64,000 nucleotides of DNA from Bog-473 sp963788125 (GTDB taxonomy: Bacteria; Actinomycetota; Acidimicrobiia; Acidimicrobiales; RAAP-2). Positions within the stretch are counted from its first letter, which is position 1. Each line of letters starts with the position of its first letter. The stretch covers positions 2,294,001 to 2,358,000 of the forward strand of contig CAWBFN010000002.1 in NCBI GenBank assembly GCA_963788125.1. The letters are read 5' to 3'. Shown here piece by piece: positions 43,896-54,605 of this stretch. The notes under the pieces are model-generated. The model searched no databases. It was given only the letters and a program-made list of their open reading frames with translations, and was not told where the DNA came from. A program made the translations under genes and the position numbers.

Positions 43896-45100
43896 ATGGG
43901 CGGGGTCCTCCTCCGGAACGGCCGCATCATCGACCCCTCGGTCGGGCGCGACCAGACCGGGGACCTCTTCGTGCGCGACGGGCGCATCGCCGAGCGGCCC
44001 GAGCCCGGAGAACCGGTCGAGGTCGTCGACTGCTCGGGCCTGGTGGTGACGCCCGGGCTCATCGACATGCACACCCACGTGCTGCCCGGACTGGGGGACT
44101 TCTGCGTGCCCGCCCGACCAGGTGGGAGTGGACATGGGGGTGCCGGTGGTGATCGACGGCGGCACCAGCGGCGTCGCCACCTTCGACATCAGCCGGCGCG
44201 CCGTGATCGACCACCCCGAGACCCGCACCAAGGTGCTGGCCTTCATCGACCCCGGCCAGCTCTACCTGGCCACCAAGGACTTCATCTGCCACCGGCTGCG
44301 CATCGCCGACGACCTCGGGAACCTCGACGCCGGGGCCCTGGCCGCCAGCATGGAGCGCAACGCCGAGGTGCTGGTGGGCCTCAAGGCGCGGGCCTGCCAC
44401 GTCGGCGACCCCGAGCACAGCCCCTTCTTGGCCGCGGCGCAGGAGGCCTCGGGCGGCAAGCCGGTCATGGTGCACCTGGGCCGCTTCCCCCACACCCCGG
44501 TCATCACGCCGCGGGCGCTGTGCAACAGCCTCGCGGCCCGGGGACATCATCACCCACGCCTTCCGGGGGGCGGGGGGCATGATGGGGCCGGACGGCAAGG
44601 TGGTCCCCGAGTTCCGCGACGCCGTCGACCGCGGCGTCGTCCTCGACATGGGTCACTCGGGCACCGACTTCCGTTTCCGCGAGGCCCGGCGGCTGCTCGA
44701 CCAGGGCTACCTGCCCGACACCGCGTCCACCGACCTCAACGTCTTCACCACCGCCGGGCCGGTGTTCTCCCTGTGCGAGAACCTGACCAAGCTGTTGGCC
44801 CTGGGGGTGGAGCTCCCCGCGGTGGTGGCCATGGCCACCACCAACGTGGCCCGGGCCATCGGCCGGCTGTCGGAGCTGGGCTCCCTGGCCGTGGGCCGGC
44901 CCGCCGAGGTCAGCGTGGTCCGCCTCCGCACCGACGGGCCGTTCCCGGTGAGCGACGGCCACGAGGTCATGGACTCCCCCCTGGCGGTGGAGCCCGTCGG
45001 CTGCCTGCGGGCCGGGGCCTGGGTCCCCGCCCTCCCGGTGGCCAGCTTCGCCTCTCACGGCCGGAGCTGGACCGAGCCCCCGTCCGATCAGGACTGGTGA
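43896..45100 (+). pseudogene. amidohydrolase/deacetylase-family metallohydrolase, two frameshifts
   Basis: Three frames combine. Frame 1 (ATG 43896) has RIIDPSVGRDQTGDLFVRDG and LVVTPGLIDMHTHVLPG with the HxH metal motif. Frame 2 (about 44112 on) has VPVVIDGGTSGVATF and the possible metal-bridging GLKARACHVGD. Frame 3 (about 44541 on) has LDMGHSGTDFRFREARRLL and TASTDLNVFTTAGP. Single-base changes sit near 44112 and 44541. The family includes dihydroorotase- and allantoinase-like enzymes; substrate unassigned, probably a cyclic amide. Confidence 0.75.
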
Positions 45101-45101
45101 G

Positions 45102-46156
45102 GTGCCCACCCAGGAGGAGCTGACCGACGCCCTGGCCTGTTTCTGGCACCCGGTCTGCACGCTCGACGAGTTACACGTTGCGGCCGGCGGGGTGCTGGCC
45201 GTCCGGCTCCTCGGGCGGGAGCTGGTGGTGGCCGATCTGGGCGCGGGCCGCCTGGCCTGCCTGGTCGACCGCTGCCTGCACCGCTCCACCCGCCTGTCCA
45301 TCGGCTGCGTCGAGCAGGGGACCATCCGCTGCGCCTATCACGGCTGGCGTTGGGACCACGCCGGGATGTGCGTCGAGATCCCCGCCGCGCCGGGCACCCC
45401 CATCGCCGCCCGGGCGGTGCTGCCCTCGTTCTCCACCGCGGCGCACCACGGCCTGGTCTGGGTGCGCCTCGATGACCGGGCCGGCCTGCCCGTGCCGCGC
45501 TGTCCGGGCTTCGAGGATCCGACCATGAAGATGGTGGCGGGCCAGCCCTACACCTGGCCGGTCTCGGTCGGCCGCCGGGTGGAGAACTTCACCGACCTCA
45601 GCCACTTCGCCTGGGTGCACGACACCACCCTCGGCCGCCGCGACCAGCCCGTGCCGCCCCTCCCCGAGGTGCGCCGCAGCCAGGGCGCGTTGCGCTTCGA
45701 GTACACCTCGCCGGAGCTCGACGACCAGTCGGCGGTCGCCCTCATGGGGCACAGCGACTACCACGTCGTCATGCCCGGGACGGTCAACATCGAGTTCGCC
45801 ATGGCCGGGCGTCCGGGCGTCCGCCGCCACCTGTGGATGACGGCCTCGCCGCTCGACGCCGTCTCGTGCCGGACCTTCTGGTACCTCGGCCGCAACGACC
45901 CCGACGGCGAGCCCGACCATGAGCTGATGGAGTTCCAGGACCTGATCCTGGCCCAGGACGCTCCCGTGGTCGGCAACCAGGACCCGCTGTTCCCCCTGGG
46001 GCCGGCGGCCGAGCTGAGCGTCAAGGCGGACAGGGTGTCGCTGGAGTACCGGCGCTGGCTGGTCGAGCTGGTCGGCGCGGCGCGTCAGGGCCCCGAGGCG
46101 CTGCGCTCGTCGTTGGGGGTCGTGTGGAAGCATTACGCCATGAGCGAGGGCGCCCC

Positions 46157-46166
<10 letters not shown>
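45102..46166 (+). CDS. Rieske [2Fe-2S] mononuclear-iron oxygenase, alpha subunit type (3)
   Basis: A 354-residue third Rieske oxygenase. Cluster motif CLHRSTRLS plus CAYHGWRW; iron site NFTDLSHFAWVHDTTLG; third ligand region EFQDLILAQDAPVV. It resembles protein 1 most in the iron-site wording. GTG 45102 starts two bases after the amidohydrolase stop, and its end overlaps ureA by ten bases, so amidohydrolase, oxygenase and urease form one transcription unit. Confidence 0.9.
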
Positions 46167-46447
<281 letters not shown>

Positions 46448-46459
<12 letters not shown>

Positions 46460-46477
46460 CTAGGCCCATTCAATGAC
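46448..46477. repeat. 13-bp direct repeat at the ureA-ureB junction
   Basis: CCCATTCAATGAC occurs at 46448-46460 and 46465-46477, separated by TAGG. The first copy holds the ureA stop (TGA) and the second provides the ureB start (ATG). The single motif contains an ATGA overlap, so a duplication appears to have split one overlapping stop/start junction into two. Confidence 0.9.
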
Positions 46478-46795
46478 CGGCCCCCTGGTGCCGGGCCAGG
46501 TGGTGGTGGGCGACGGCCCGCTCCCCCCGGCGGCGGTGCCCGACCTCGTCCTCACCGTGGCCAACACGGCGGACCGCCCCATACAGGTGGGATCGCACTT
46601 CCACTTCGCCGAGGCCAACCGGGCGCTGGCCTTCGACCGCACGGCGGCGTGGGGGCGGCGCCTGGCCATCCCGGCGGGCACCTCGGTGCGCTTCGAGCCG
46701 GGCATCGAGCGCGAGGTGGAACTGACGCCGCTGCGCGGGGCGCGGCGGGTGCCCGGGCTGCGCGGCCTGGCCGGCGGCGCGTTGGACCCCCCCGC

Positions 46796-46799
<4 letters not shown>
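46473..46799 (+). CDS. ureB: urease subunit beta
   Basis: A 108-residue UreB, the trimer-stabilising subunit of urease. It begins GPLVPGQVVVGDGPLPP and contains NTADRPIQVGSHFHFAEANR, then RLAIPAGTSVRFEPG, all conserved in UreB. The stop overlaps the ureC ATG at 46796 (ATGA). Confidence 0.95.
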
Positions 46800-48498
<1,699 letters not shown>

Positions 48499-48499
48499 G

Positions 48500-49171
48500 A
48501 TGGCGACCTCGGCCATGGCCCTGCTGCTGGCCGACGCCCGGCTGCCCGATGGGTCGCACGCCCACTCGGGCGGCATGGAGCAGGCGACCGACGACGGGGT
48601 GGTCACCGGCCTGGCCACCCTGACCCCCTTCCTGCAGGGCCGGCTGGACAGCGCCGGCCGGCTGGCCGCCTTCGTGGCCGCCCGGGCCTGCGCCCTGGAC
48701 ACGTGCACCTGGGCCGAGCTCGATGCCGAGGTGACCGCCCGCATCGTCGCCCCCGCGCTGCGGGCCACCTCGCGCCGCCAGGGCCGGGCGCTCCTGCGCA
48801 CCGGGATGGCCCTGGTGCCCGGAGCGGGACTGGCCGCCGTGGCCGAGAGCGCCCCGGAGGGCCCGCACCTGGCCGTCGTGCAGGGGGCGCTGGCCCGGGC
48901 GGCCGGGTTGGCGCCGGCCGAGGCGGCGCTGATCGCCGCCTACGCCACGGTGGTCGGAGCCGCCTCCGCCGCCCTCCGCCTGCTCGGCCTCGACCCGGTG
49001 TCGGTGACCGCCGCCCTGGCCGCGCTGGCAGCGCAGATCGACCGCCTCGCCGCCGAGGCCGCGGCCGACGCCGGGGGCTCGGCCCGCGACCTCCCGGCAC
49101 CGGCCGCCCCCCTGACCGACCTGCTGGGCGAGCGCCACGCGGCGCGAGAGGAGCGACTCTTTGCCTCGTGA
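48500..49171 (+). CDS. ureF: urease accessory protein UreF
   Basis: A 223-residue all-helical UreF, part of the UreDFG complex that loads nickel into urease. The N-terminal LLLADARLPDGSHAHSGGMEQA matches UreF, and the C-terminus has LGLDPVSVTAALAAL. It starts one base after the ureC stop and overlaps the ureG start by eleven bases. Confidence 0.9.
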   Translation: MATSAMALLLADARLPDGSHAHSGGMEQATDDGVVTGLATLTPFLQGRLDSAGRLAAFVAARACALDTCTWAELDAEVTARIVAPALRATSRRQGRALLRTGMALVPGAGLAAVAESAPEGPHLAVVQGALARAAGLAPAEAALIAAYATVVGAASAALRLLGLDPVSVTAALAALAAQIDRLAAEAAADAGGSARDLPAPAAPLTDLLGERHAAREERLFAS

Positions 49172-49833
49172 GAACGGGCACCACCACGATCACCACCCCG
49201 ACGACCACAGCGCTCCGAGGCGCGGCGGACCGCTGCGCCTGGGGATCGGGGGCCCGGTCGGGAGCGGCAAGACGGCGCTGGTGGCCGACCTGTGCCGCAC
49301 GCTGGGCCCGACCCTCAGCCTGGCCGTGGTGACCAACGACATCTACACCACCGAGGACGCCGACTTCCTCCGCCGGGCCGCCGTCCTGCCCGACGAGCGC
49401 ATCGTGGCCGTCGAGACCGGCTGCTGTCCCCATACCGCCATCCGGGACGACATCAGCGCCAACGCCGACGCCATCGCCGGCCTGGAGGCCGGCCATCGGC
49501 GCGCTCGAGCTGGTGGTGGTGGAGAGCGGCGGGGACAACCTGACCGCCACCTTCAGCTACGGGCTGATCGACCGGCAGATCTTCGTGGTCGACGTGGCCG
49601 GGGGCGACAAGGTGCCGCGCAAGGGCGGTCCGGGCGTGACCCGCTCCGACCTGCTGGTCATCAACAAGGTGGACCTGGCCCCGCTGGTGGGGGCCGACCT
49701 GGCGGTGATGGAGCACGACGCCCGGCGGATGCGGGGCGACGGCCCGGTGGCCCTGGTCTCGGTCCGTCACGGCACCGGCATGGGCGCGGTGCGCCAGTGG
49801 GTCGAGCGCTGGGTGACCGGCGACGGGACATGA
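49161..49833 (+). pseudogene. ureG: urease accessory GTPase UreG, frameshifted
   Basis: The N-terminal frame (TTG 49161) carries a His-rich leader (HHHDHHPDDH), P-loop GIGGPVGSGKTALV, VTNDIYTTEDADFL and the metal-binding VETGCCPHTAIRDD. The second frame has LVVVESGGDNLTATFS, the FVVDVAGGDKVPRKGGPG segment and VINKVDLAPLVGADL. A one-base change near 49492 separates them. No ureE is present, and the His-rich leader may act as nickel store in its place. Confidence 0.9.
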
Positions 49834-49867
49834 CGCTGGCGCCGGCCCGGCCGACCTCGACGGCCTG

Positions 49868-50602
49868 GTGGAGATCGCCGTGGCCGCCGACGGCACCTAC
49901 CCCACCCTGCACTCGTCGGGCGCCCTGGCGGCCCGGGCCACCATCGACGGGGTCTGGCTGGTGGGGGCGAGCGCCCACCCCATCGGCGGTGACCGCCTGG
50001 CGGTGGCCATGGACGTGGGGGCCCAGGCCTTCCTCTCGGTCCACTCCGCCTCGGCCACCCTGGCCCGGGGGAGTGATCCGCCGCGCCCGTCCCGCCTGGA
50101 CATCACGGCCACCGTGGGGCCGGGCGGAACCCTGCACTGGTCGCCCGCCCCGGGCATCGCGGCCAACGGCAGCCGCCACGCCGCCGACGCCGTCGTCGGC
50201 CTGCACCCGACGGCCGCGCTGTACTGGAAGGACACCATCGTCCTCGGCCGCGCCGGCGAGCGGGGCGGCTCCTGGTCGAGCCGGCTGCGGGTGGAGGTGG
50301 CCGGCCGGCCCCTGGTGGTCGGCGAGCTGGCCCTCGGCGAGGCCTTCGCCGGCTGGGCATCGCCCGCCGTCCTGGCCGGCGCCCGCTGCGTGCAGAGCAT
50401 CGTCGTGGTCGAGCCCGCCCGACGGGCGCCGGGCTCCCGCACCCAGGCCGCCTCGGGCGTCCTCCTCCCGCTCTCCGAGTGCGCCGTCCAGCTCACCACC
50501 TGGGGGGCCAGCGTCTCGGAGTGCCGCGCCGTGCGGCGCGCCCTGGTGGACGCCGCCGGCCTGGGTGAGTGGGCGGGCGGCGTGCTGGACACCGACGACT
50601 GA
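49868..50602 (+). CDS. ureD: urease accessory protein UreD/UreH
   Basis: A 244-residue UreD. LSVHSASATLARGSD, GGTLHWSPAPGIAANGS and LRVEVAGRPLVVGELALGE fit the family. GTG 49868 is the in-frame start, but an ATG at 49830 overlapping the ureG stop is in another frame and reads MTLAPA before the family N-terminus DLDGLVEIAV, so a further one-base error near 49845 is likely. Final gene of the urease operon. Confidence 0.85.
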   Translation: MEIAVAADGTYPTLHSSGALAARATIDGVWLVGASAHPIGGDRLAVAMDVGAQAFLSVHSASATLARGSDPPRPSRLDITATVGPGGTLHWSPAPGIAANGSRHAADAVVGLHPTAALYWKDTIVLGRAGERGGSWSSRLRVEVAGRPLVVGELALGEAFAGWASPAVLAGARCVQSIVVVEPARRAPGSRTQAASGVLLPLSECAVQLTTWGASVSECRAVRRALVDAAGLGEWAGGVLDTDD

Positions 50603-50673
50603 CCAATCTCCGGCGCAATTCTTCGGCGGCGAGGCAACCTCGGCCCCATGGCGGGGGTTTAGATGGGTGATGC

Positions 50674-51243
50674 ATGGCACGGGGCAGCGCTGAGGTGCGA
50701 CACGAACAGGTTCGCCAGGACTTCGAGCAGTTCGTGGCCACCTCCTCCGAGCGGCTGCTGCGCACCGCCTACCTGGTGGTGCGGGACAGTGCGCTGGCCG
50801 AGGACCTGGTGCAGGAGTGCCTCTTCCGCGTCGCCCGCCGCTGGCCCCGGGTGCGCGCCATGGAACACCCCTACGCCTACGCCCGCAAGATCCTGGTCAA
50901 CCTGACCCTCGACGGGGCCAAGGGCCGGCAGCGCCACAGCTCGGAGCTGGACGCCGGCGAAAGCCGGCCGCTGGAGGACCACCACGACGAGGCGGCCAGC
51001 CGCGCCCTGGTGGAGGTCGACACGGCCGCCGAGCTCATCGACGCCCTGGGCCAGCTCGCTCCCCGCCAGCGCGCCGCGCTGGTCCTGCGCTACTTCGAAG
51101 ACCTCACCGAGGCGCAGGTGGCCGAGGCCATGGGGTGCTCGGCCGGCACGGTCAAGAGCACCACCTGGCGTGCCCTCGAGCGGCTGCGCCAGGTACTGGC
51201 CACCAACGACACCACCTTCGACCCGCAGTGCACCACCACCTAA
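50674..51243 (+). CDS. SigE-family ECF RNA polymerase sigma factor
   Basis: A 189-residue sigma factor. Region 2 runs DFEQFVATSSERLLRTAYLV to AEDLVQECLFRVARRW, and region 4 has LAPRQRAALVLRYFEDLTEA followed by MGCSAGTVKSTTWRALERLR. It matches the actinobacterial SigE ECF subfamily. The upstream gap holds GGCAACCT and a GTTT run with promoter-like spacing, which may indicate autoregulation. The following membrane protein is probably its partner. Confidence 0.92.
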   Translation: MARGSAEVRHEQVRQDFEQFVATSSERLLRTAYLVVRDSALAEDLVQECLFRVARRWPRVRAMEHPYAYARKILVNLTLDGAKGRQRHSSELDAGESRPLEDHHDEAASRALVEVDTAAELIDALGQLAPRQRAALVLRYFEDLTEAQVAEAMGCSAGTVKSTTWRALERLRQVLATNDTTFDPQCTTT

Positions 51244-51256
51244 GGAGTCAACGACC

Positions 51257-52177
51257 ATGAACCAGAACCTCGAAACCGACCTCCACACCGCCCTCTCCCG
51301 GCAGGCGGCGCGCCTCCCCGCCGATGCCGGCATCCGTCTGCGGGCCGTCGACTACAACCCACGCACCGGCCGCCTCTCGCCACGGCTGACCGTGGGCGCC
51401 CTGGGCGGCGCGGTGGTCACCGCCGGCACCGTCATCTCCGTGGTGGTACTCGGGGCCGCCCAGCCGGCCTTCGCCGGGTGGAGCGCGTCACCCACCGCGG
51501 CCACGGGAACGCAGGCCTCCAGCGCCGACGCCGCCTGCCAGGCCAAGCTGGCCGCCAACCCGCCGCCCAACGGCCCGACGGTGGGCAGCGGATGGACCGC
51601 CGTCACCACCGACGTGCGGGGACCGTTCACCGTGGTGATCTTCCAGGACGGCACCTCGGCGGCGACCTGCTTCACCGGGCCGTCGTTCACCGTCCTCTCC
51701 CAGAGCAGTGTCACCGCACACGCTTCCTCGGGCAGCGAGAGCGTGAGCGGGCCGGCAGCCGGCGGGGGAGGGAGCAGTTCGGTCATGATCGGGGGCACCG
51801 CATCGGGCGACATCACCCGGATGACCGTGGCCCACCTGGACTCGACCGGTGACGGCCCCTACACCCTGGCCGAGGGCCAGATTCAGTCCGACGTGACGGG
51901 CGTGGCGCTGGTACGCAGCGACGGGAGCGTCGTGCAGGCCACCACCGGGGGCGGTTGGTTCGTGGCCTGGTGGCCGGGCAGCCAGGACGTCACCTCCGCC
52001 GAGCTCACCACGCCCAGCGGGACGACCAGCGAGCCGCTCGACGTGCAGTCCCTGCCGTCGCCTCCGCCTTTGGGCACCACCGGCGTCGGATCCTGCACCG
52101 CGTCGGCGTCCGCCCCGGTCGTCTGCTCCGGTGACAGCGGCACGGCCGGGCCCTCCACCAGCACCCAGGGTGGTTGA
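51257..52177 (+). CDS. membrane-anchored protein downstream of the ECF sigma factor
   Basis: A 306-residue protein. A cytosolic segment of about 50 residues precedes one helix (LTVGALGGAVVTAGTVISVVV), then a Ser/Thr/Gly-rich exterior ending in a low-complexity tail (GTAGPSTSTQGG). Arrangement behind a SigE-type gene suggests an anti-sigma or sensing role, but no zinc-finger anti-sigma motif is visible. ATG 51257 has AAGGAG upstream. A decayed copy of its 3' end lies at 57374-57479. Confidence 0.75.
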   Translation: MNQNLETDLHTALSRQAARLPADAGIRLRAVDYNPRTGRLSPRLTVGALGGAVVTAGTVISVVVLGAAQPAFAGWSASPTAATGTQASSADAACQAKLAANPPPNGPTVGSGWTAVTTDVRGPFTVVIFQDGTSAATCFTGPSFTVLSQSSVTAHASSGSESVSGPAAGGGGSSSVMIGGTASGDITRMTVAHLDSTGDGPYTLAEGQIQSDVTGVALVRSDGSVVQATTGGGWFVAWWPGSQDVTSAELTTPSGTTSEPLDVQSLPSPPPLGTTGVGSCTASASAPVVCSGDSGTAGPSTSTQGG

Positions 52178-52188
52178 GCGGCCGCGCC

Positions 52189-52947
52189 TCAGTTCGACAG
52201 GATGGCGTCGTACACCTCCCGGCTGGCGGCGCAGGGTGACACCCCGAGCTGCTCGCGCAGCGTCTCGCACAGTTCGGTGTAGACGCGCAGCGCCTCGGCC
52301 GCGTTGCCCTGGGCCGCCAGGGCCCGCATGAGCACCTGATAGCCCGTCTCCCGGAGCGGCAGGAGACGGACGAGCTCACGTCCGGCCCGTGCCGCCGCGG
52401 GCAGCTCGGTCCCCCCGATGCCGCACGCCGCGGTGGCATAGGCCTCGAGGGCGCGGATCCGCACCTCGGCCAGCTGGCGCCGCTGGTCGTCGACCCACGG
52501 TGCGTCCTCCCCGGGCAGGAACTCCCGCTCGGAGGTGAAGAGTGCGGCCAGGGCCGGGCCCCAGGCGCGCCGGCACGCACCGAGGGCGATCTGGGACTCG
52601 GCCCGGTGCACGGCTTCGACCGCCGTCTCGACGTCGATCCGGGTGCCCTCGGCCAACCGCAGACGCAGGCTGGAACGACCTTCGAGCACCTCGGGCCCGA
52701 GGGCCTTGCGGACCTTGGAGACCAGGGCATTGAGGCCGGCCTCCGCCGCGGAGGGGAGCCCCTGGGACCACAACGCTTCGAGAAGTTCGTCCCGCCCGAC
52801 CGGACGGTGGCGGTTGATGGCCAGGTAGGCGAAGAGCAGCCGCCCCTGGCGGCCGGGCAGCCGCTGCTCGAGCCGCTCCCCGTCGCGTTCGATGGCCGTC
52901 GGACCGCAGAGTTGGACTCTCATCGCGTGCGTCGACGCCAAGGTCAC
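52189..52947 (-). CDS. BTAD/SARP-type transcriptional regulator
   Basis: A 252-residue activator-like protein. A winged OmpR-type DNA-binding domain (RQGRLLFAYLAINRHRPVGR, then LNALVSKVRKALGP) is followed by the bacterial transcriptional activation domain with the TPR-like LLPLRETGYQVLMRALAAQGN and ALRVYTELCETLREQLGV. SARP proteins often control secondary metabolism. GTG 52947 or ATG 52923 may start it. It is divergent from DUF1059. Confidence 0.88.
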   Translation of the reverse strand: MTLASTHAMRVQLCGPTAIERDGERLEQRLPGRQGRLLFAYLAINRHRPVGRDELLEALWSQGLPSAAEAGLNALVSKVRKALGPEVLEGRSSLRLRLAEGTRIDVETAVEAVHRAESQIALGACRRAWGPALAALFTSEREFLPGEDAPWVDDQRRQLAEVRIRALEAYATAACGIGGTELPAAARAGRELVRLLPLRETGYQVLMRALAAQGNAAEALRVYTELCETLREQLGVSPCAASREVYDAILSN

Positions 52948-52962
52948 GCCAACATCTTCTCA

Positions 52963-52975
52963 ACACACTCTGTGT
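52963..52975. promoter_or_regulatory. ACACA-CTC-TGTGT inverted repeat between SARP regulator and DUF1059 gene
   Basis: A perfect 5-bp inverted repeat in the 49-bp divergent gap. It is short enough to be chance, but its location suits an operator for either gene. Confidence 0.3.
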
Positions 52976-52996
52976 ACAACCGGAGAGGAGGACGAC

Positions 52997-53155
52997 ATGG
53001 CCAGGATCATCCGATGCGAGTGCGGTTTCGTTGCCCGAGGCGAGAGCGACGACGAGGTGATCGGCACCATCCGCGGCCACATGGGTACCGACCACCCCGC
53101 CCTCTTGGAGAGCGTCGGGCGGGACGACCTGCTCGGCTGGATCCAGGTCGAATAG
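52997..53155 (+). CDS. DUF1059-family small protein
   Basis: A 52-residue protein starting MARIIRCECGFVARGESDDE and containing HMGTDHPAL, which matches DUF1059, of unknown function. ATG 52997 is preceded by GAGAGGAGG. The C-x-C near the start and the His residues could bind metal. It is followed 38 bases later by the rhodanese gene. Confidence 0.8.
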   Translation: MARIIRCECGFVARGESDDEVIGTIRGHMGTDHPALLESVGRDDLLGWIQVE

Positions 53156-53193
53156 AGATGCAGAGCAACGACACGGGACGGAGGAGGTCCGAC

Positions 53194-54105
53194 ATGACTG
53201 CCCAGAGTGCGACGACACAGACTGCGACGACACAGACTGCGACGACACAGAGTGCGACGAAAAGCGACGGTCCCACGAGGAGCGATGTCCTGGTGGGGCC
53301 GCAGTGGCTGGCCGAGCACCTCGACGACCCCCGAGTGCGTGTGGTCGAGGTGGATGTCGGTTCCGCCAACTTCGACGAGTGGCACATTGACGGAGCGGTG
53401 CTGTGGAACATCTACCGCGACCTCAAGGACGGCGACTACCGGCTGGTCGGAACCGAGGCGCTCGAGGAGCTGTTCGAACGGTCGGGGATCGGGCCGGACA
53501 CGACGGTGGTGTTCTACGGCTACGCCCCGGCCACGGGCTTCTGGCTCATGAAGCTCTTCGGCCACGCCGACGCCCGTATCCTCGACTGCGACCGGCCCAC
53601 CTGGCGCGCCGAAGGGCGACCGTGGACCATCGAAGTGTGCACCCCCTCCCGCTCGCGCTACCCGCTCCCCGGCGAGGACGAACGGGTACGGGTACGGGGC
53701 TCGGAGGTGGAGCGGGCGATCGACAGTCCCTCCACCACCCTCCTCGACGTCCGTAGCGAGCCCGAGTTCCGGGGAGAGCGGTTCTGGCCGTCGGGCGGTC
53801 AGGAGCCAGGGGGCCGGGCCGGTCACATCCCGTCGGCGGTGAACCTCTCGATCGAGGGTCTGCACAATCAGGACGGATCGTTTCGTCATGCGGCGGAGCT
53901 TGCGCAGGTCTTCTCGTCCGTCGACCTCGCCGGCGACGGCGAGCTGATCACGTACTGCACCATCGGTGGTCGGGCCAGTACGGCATGGTTCGCGCTGACG
54001 TACCTCCTCGACCGGAAGAACGTCCGCGTCTACGACGGCTCGTGGGCGGAGTGGGGCCGGCAATCGGCGACGCCGGTCGCCTCGCACACGGGAGAAGATC
54101 TCTAA
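53194..54105 (+). CDS. two-domain rhodanese (thiosulfate sulfurtransferase)
   Basis: A 303-residue tandem rhodanese. The inactive N-terminal domain covers VVEVDVGSANFDEWHIDGAV to FYGYAPATGFWLMKLFGH. The active C-terminal domain has TTLLDVRSEPEFRGERFW, GHIPSAVNL and the catalytic Cys in TYCTIGGRAS. The first 20 residues are four five-residue repeats (Q(S/T)ATT) from 15-bp DNA repeats. ATG 53194 has GGAGG upstream. It transfers sulfane sulfur, perhaps with thiosulfate as donor. Confidence 0.92.
   Translation: MTAQSATTQTATTQTATTQSATKSDGPTRSDVLVGPQWLAEHLDDPRVRVVEVDVGSANFDEWHIDGAVLWNIYRDLKDGDYRLVGTEALEELFERSGIGPDTTVVFYGYAPATGFWLMKLFGHADARILDCDRPTWRAEGRPWTIEVCTPSRSRYPLPGEDERVRVRGSEVERAIDSPSTTLLDVRSEPEFRGERFWPSGGQEPGGRAGHIPSAVNLSIEGLHNQDGSFRHAAELAQVFSSVDLAGDGELITYCTIGGRASTAWFALTYLLDRKNVRVYDGSWAEWGRQSATPVASHTGEDL
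53202..53261. repeat. 15-bp in-frame tandem repeat, 4 copies, at a gene start
   Basis: Units related to ACAGACTGCGACGAC begin at 53202, 53217, 53232 and 53247. They encode the Gln/Ser/Thr-rich N-terminal extension of the rhodanese. Confidence 0.9.
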
Positions 54106-54155
54106 TACATCTCAGCAAGCCCAGAATAGATACCTCAGCAAGCGCACAATAGAGA
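54106..54155. repeat. imperfect ~25-bp direct repeat x2 after the rhodanese gene
   Basis: TACATCTCAGCAAGC with CCAGAATAGA recurs as TACCTCAGCAAGC with GCACAATAGA directly after the stop codon at 54105 and before the cupin gene. It could carry duplicated promoter elements for the cupin. Confidence 0.7.
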
Positions 54156-54189
54156 GACACGTCCAGTGCGGAGAGAAAGGAAGAGCACC

Positions 54190-54552
54190 ATGGCAAGCCT
54201 GGTTCGAATGAGCCTCGATGCACCCGAAGAGACGCGACCCTTCGAGGACGACAAGGGCCACCTGGAACTGGTCAATCTCGACGGCGGTGCCGTCGGGCGT
54301 GCCACCTTCCAGCCCGGATGGATGTGGTCCAAGCACGTGAAGCCCATCGCCAAGACCGACAGCTGTCAAGCGGCCCATACGGGCTACTTCGTCTCCGGTC
54401 GGATGACGGTGGTGATGGACGACGGCGAGCAGATGGACTACGGACCGGGGGACTTCGCCGTCATGGCGCCGGGCCACGACGCCTGGGTCGTCGGCGACGA
54501 GCCCTGCGTGGTGATCGACTGGCAGGGCTTCGCCGACTACGCCCGCCCGTAG
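54190..54552 (+). CDS. cupin-domain protein (1)
   Basis: A 120-residue single cupin barrel. Motif 1 is FQPGWMWSKHVKPI to HTGYFVSGRMTVVMDDGE, and motif 2 DYGPGDFAVMAPGHDAWVV. His residues at the motif positions would bind one metal ion. Reaction unknown. ATG 54190 is preceded by GAAAGGAAG at good distance. Confidence 0.83.
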   Translation: MASLVRMSLDAPEETRPFEDDKGHLELVNLDGGAVGRATFQPGWMWSKHVKPIAKTDSCQAAHTGYFVSGRMTVVMDDGEQMDYGPGDFAVMAPGHDAWVVGDEPCVVIDWQGFADYARP

Positions 54553-54605
54553 CCGACGCGGCGGCTACGGAGCCCCAGAGAAGGCCCGGTAGTAGCTTGG
54601 CCGCG

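Noticed and set aside
50603..50673. Firm ECF promoter (GGCAACCT / GTTT) before the sigma factor gene
   Set aside because: Only one instance is visible and no second promoter of the regulon could be compared, so it is mentioned only as a possibility in the gene entry.
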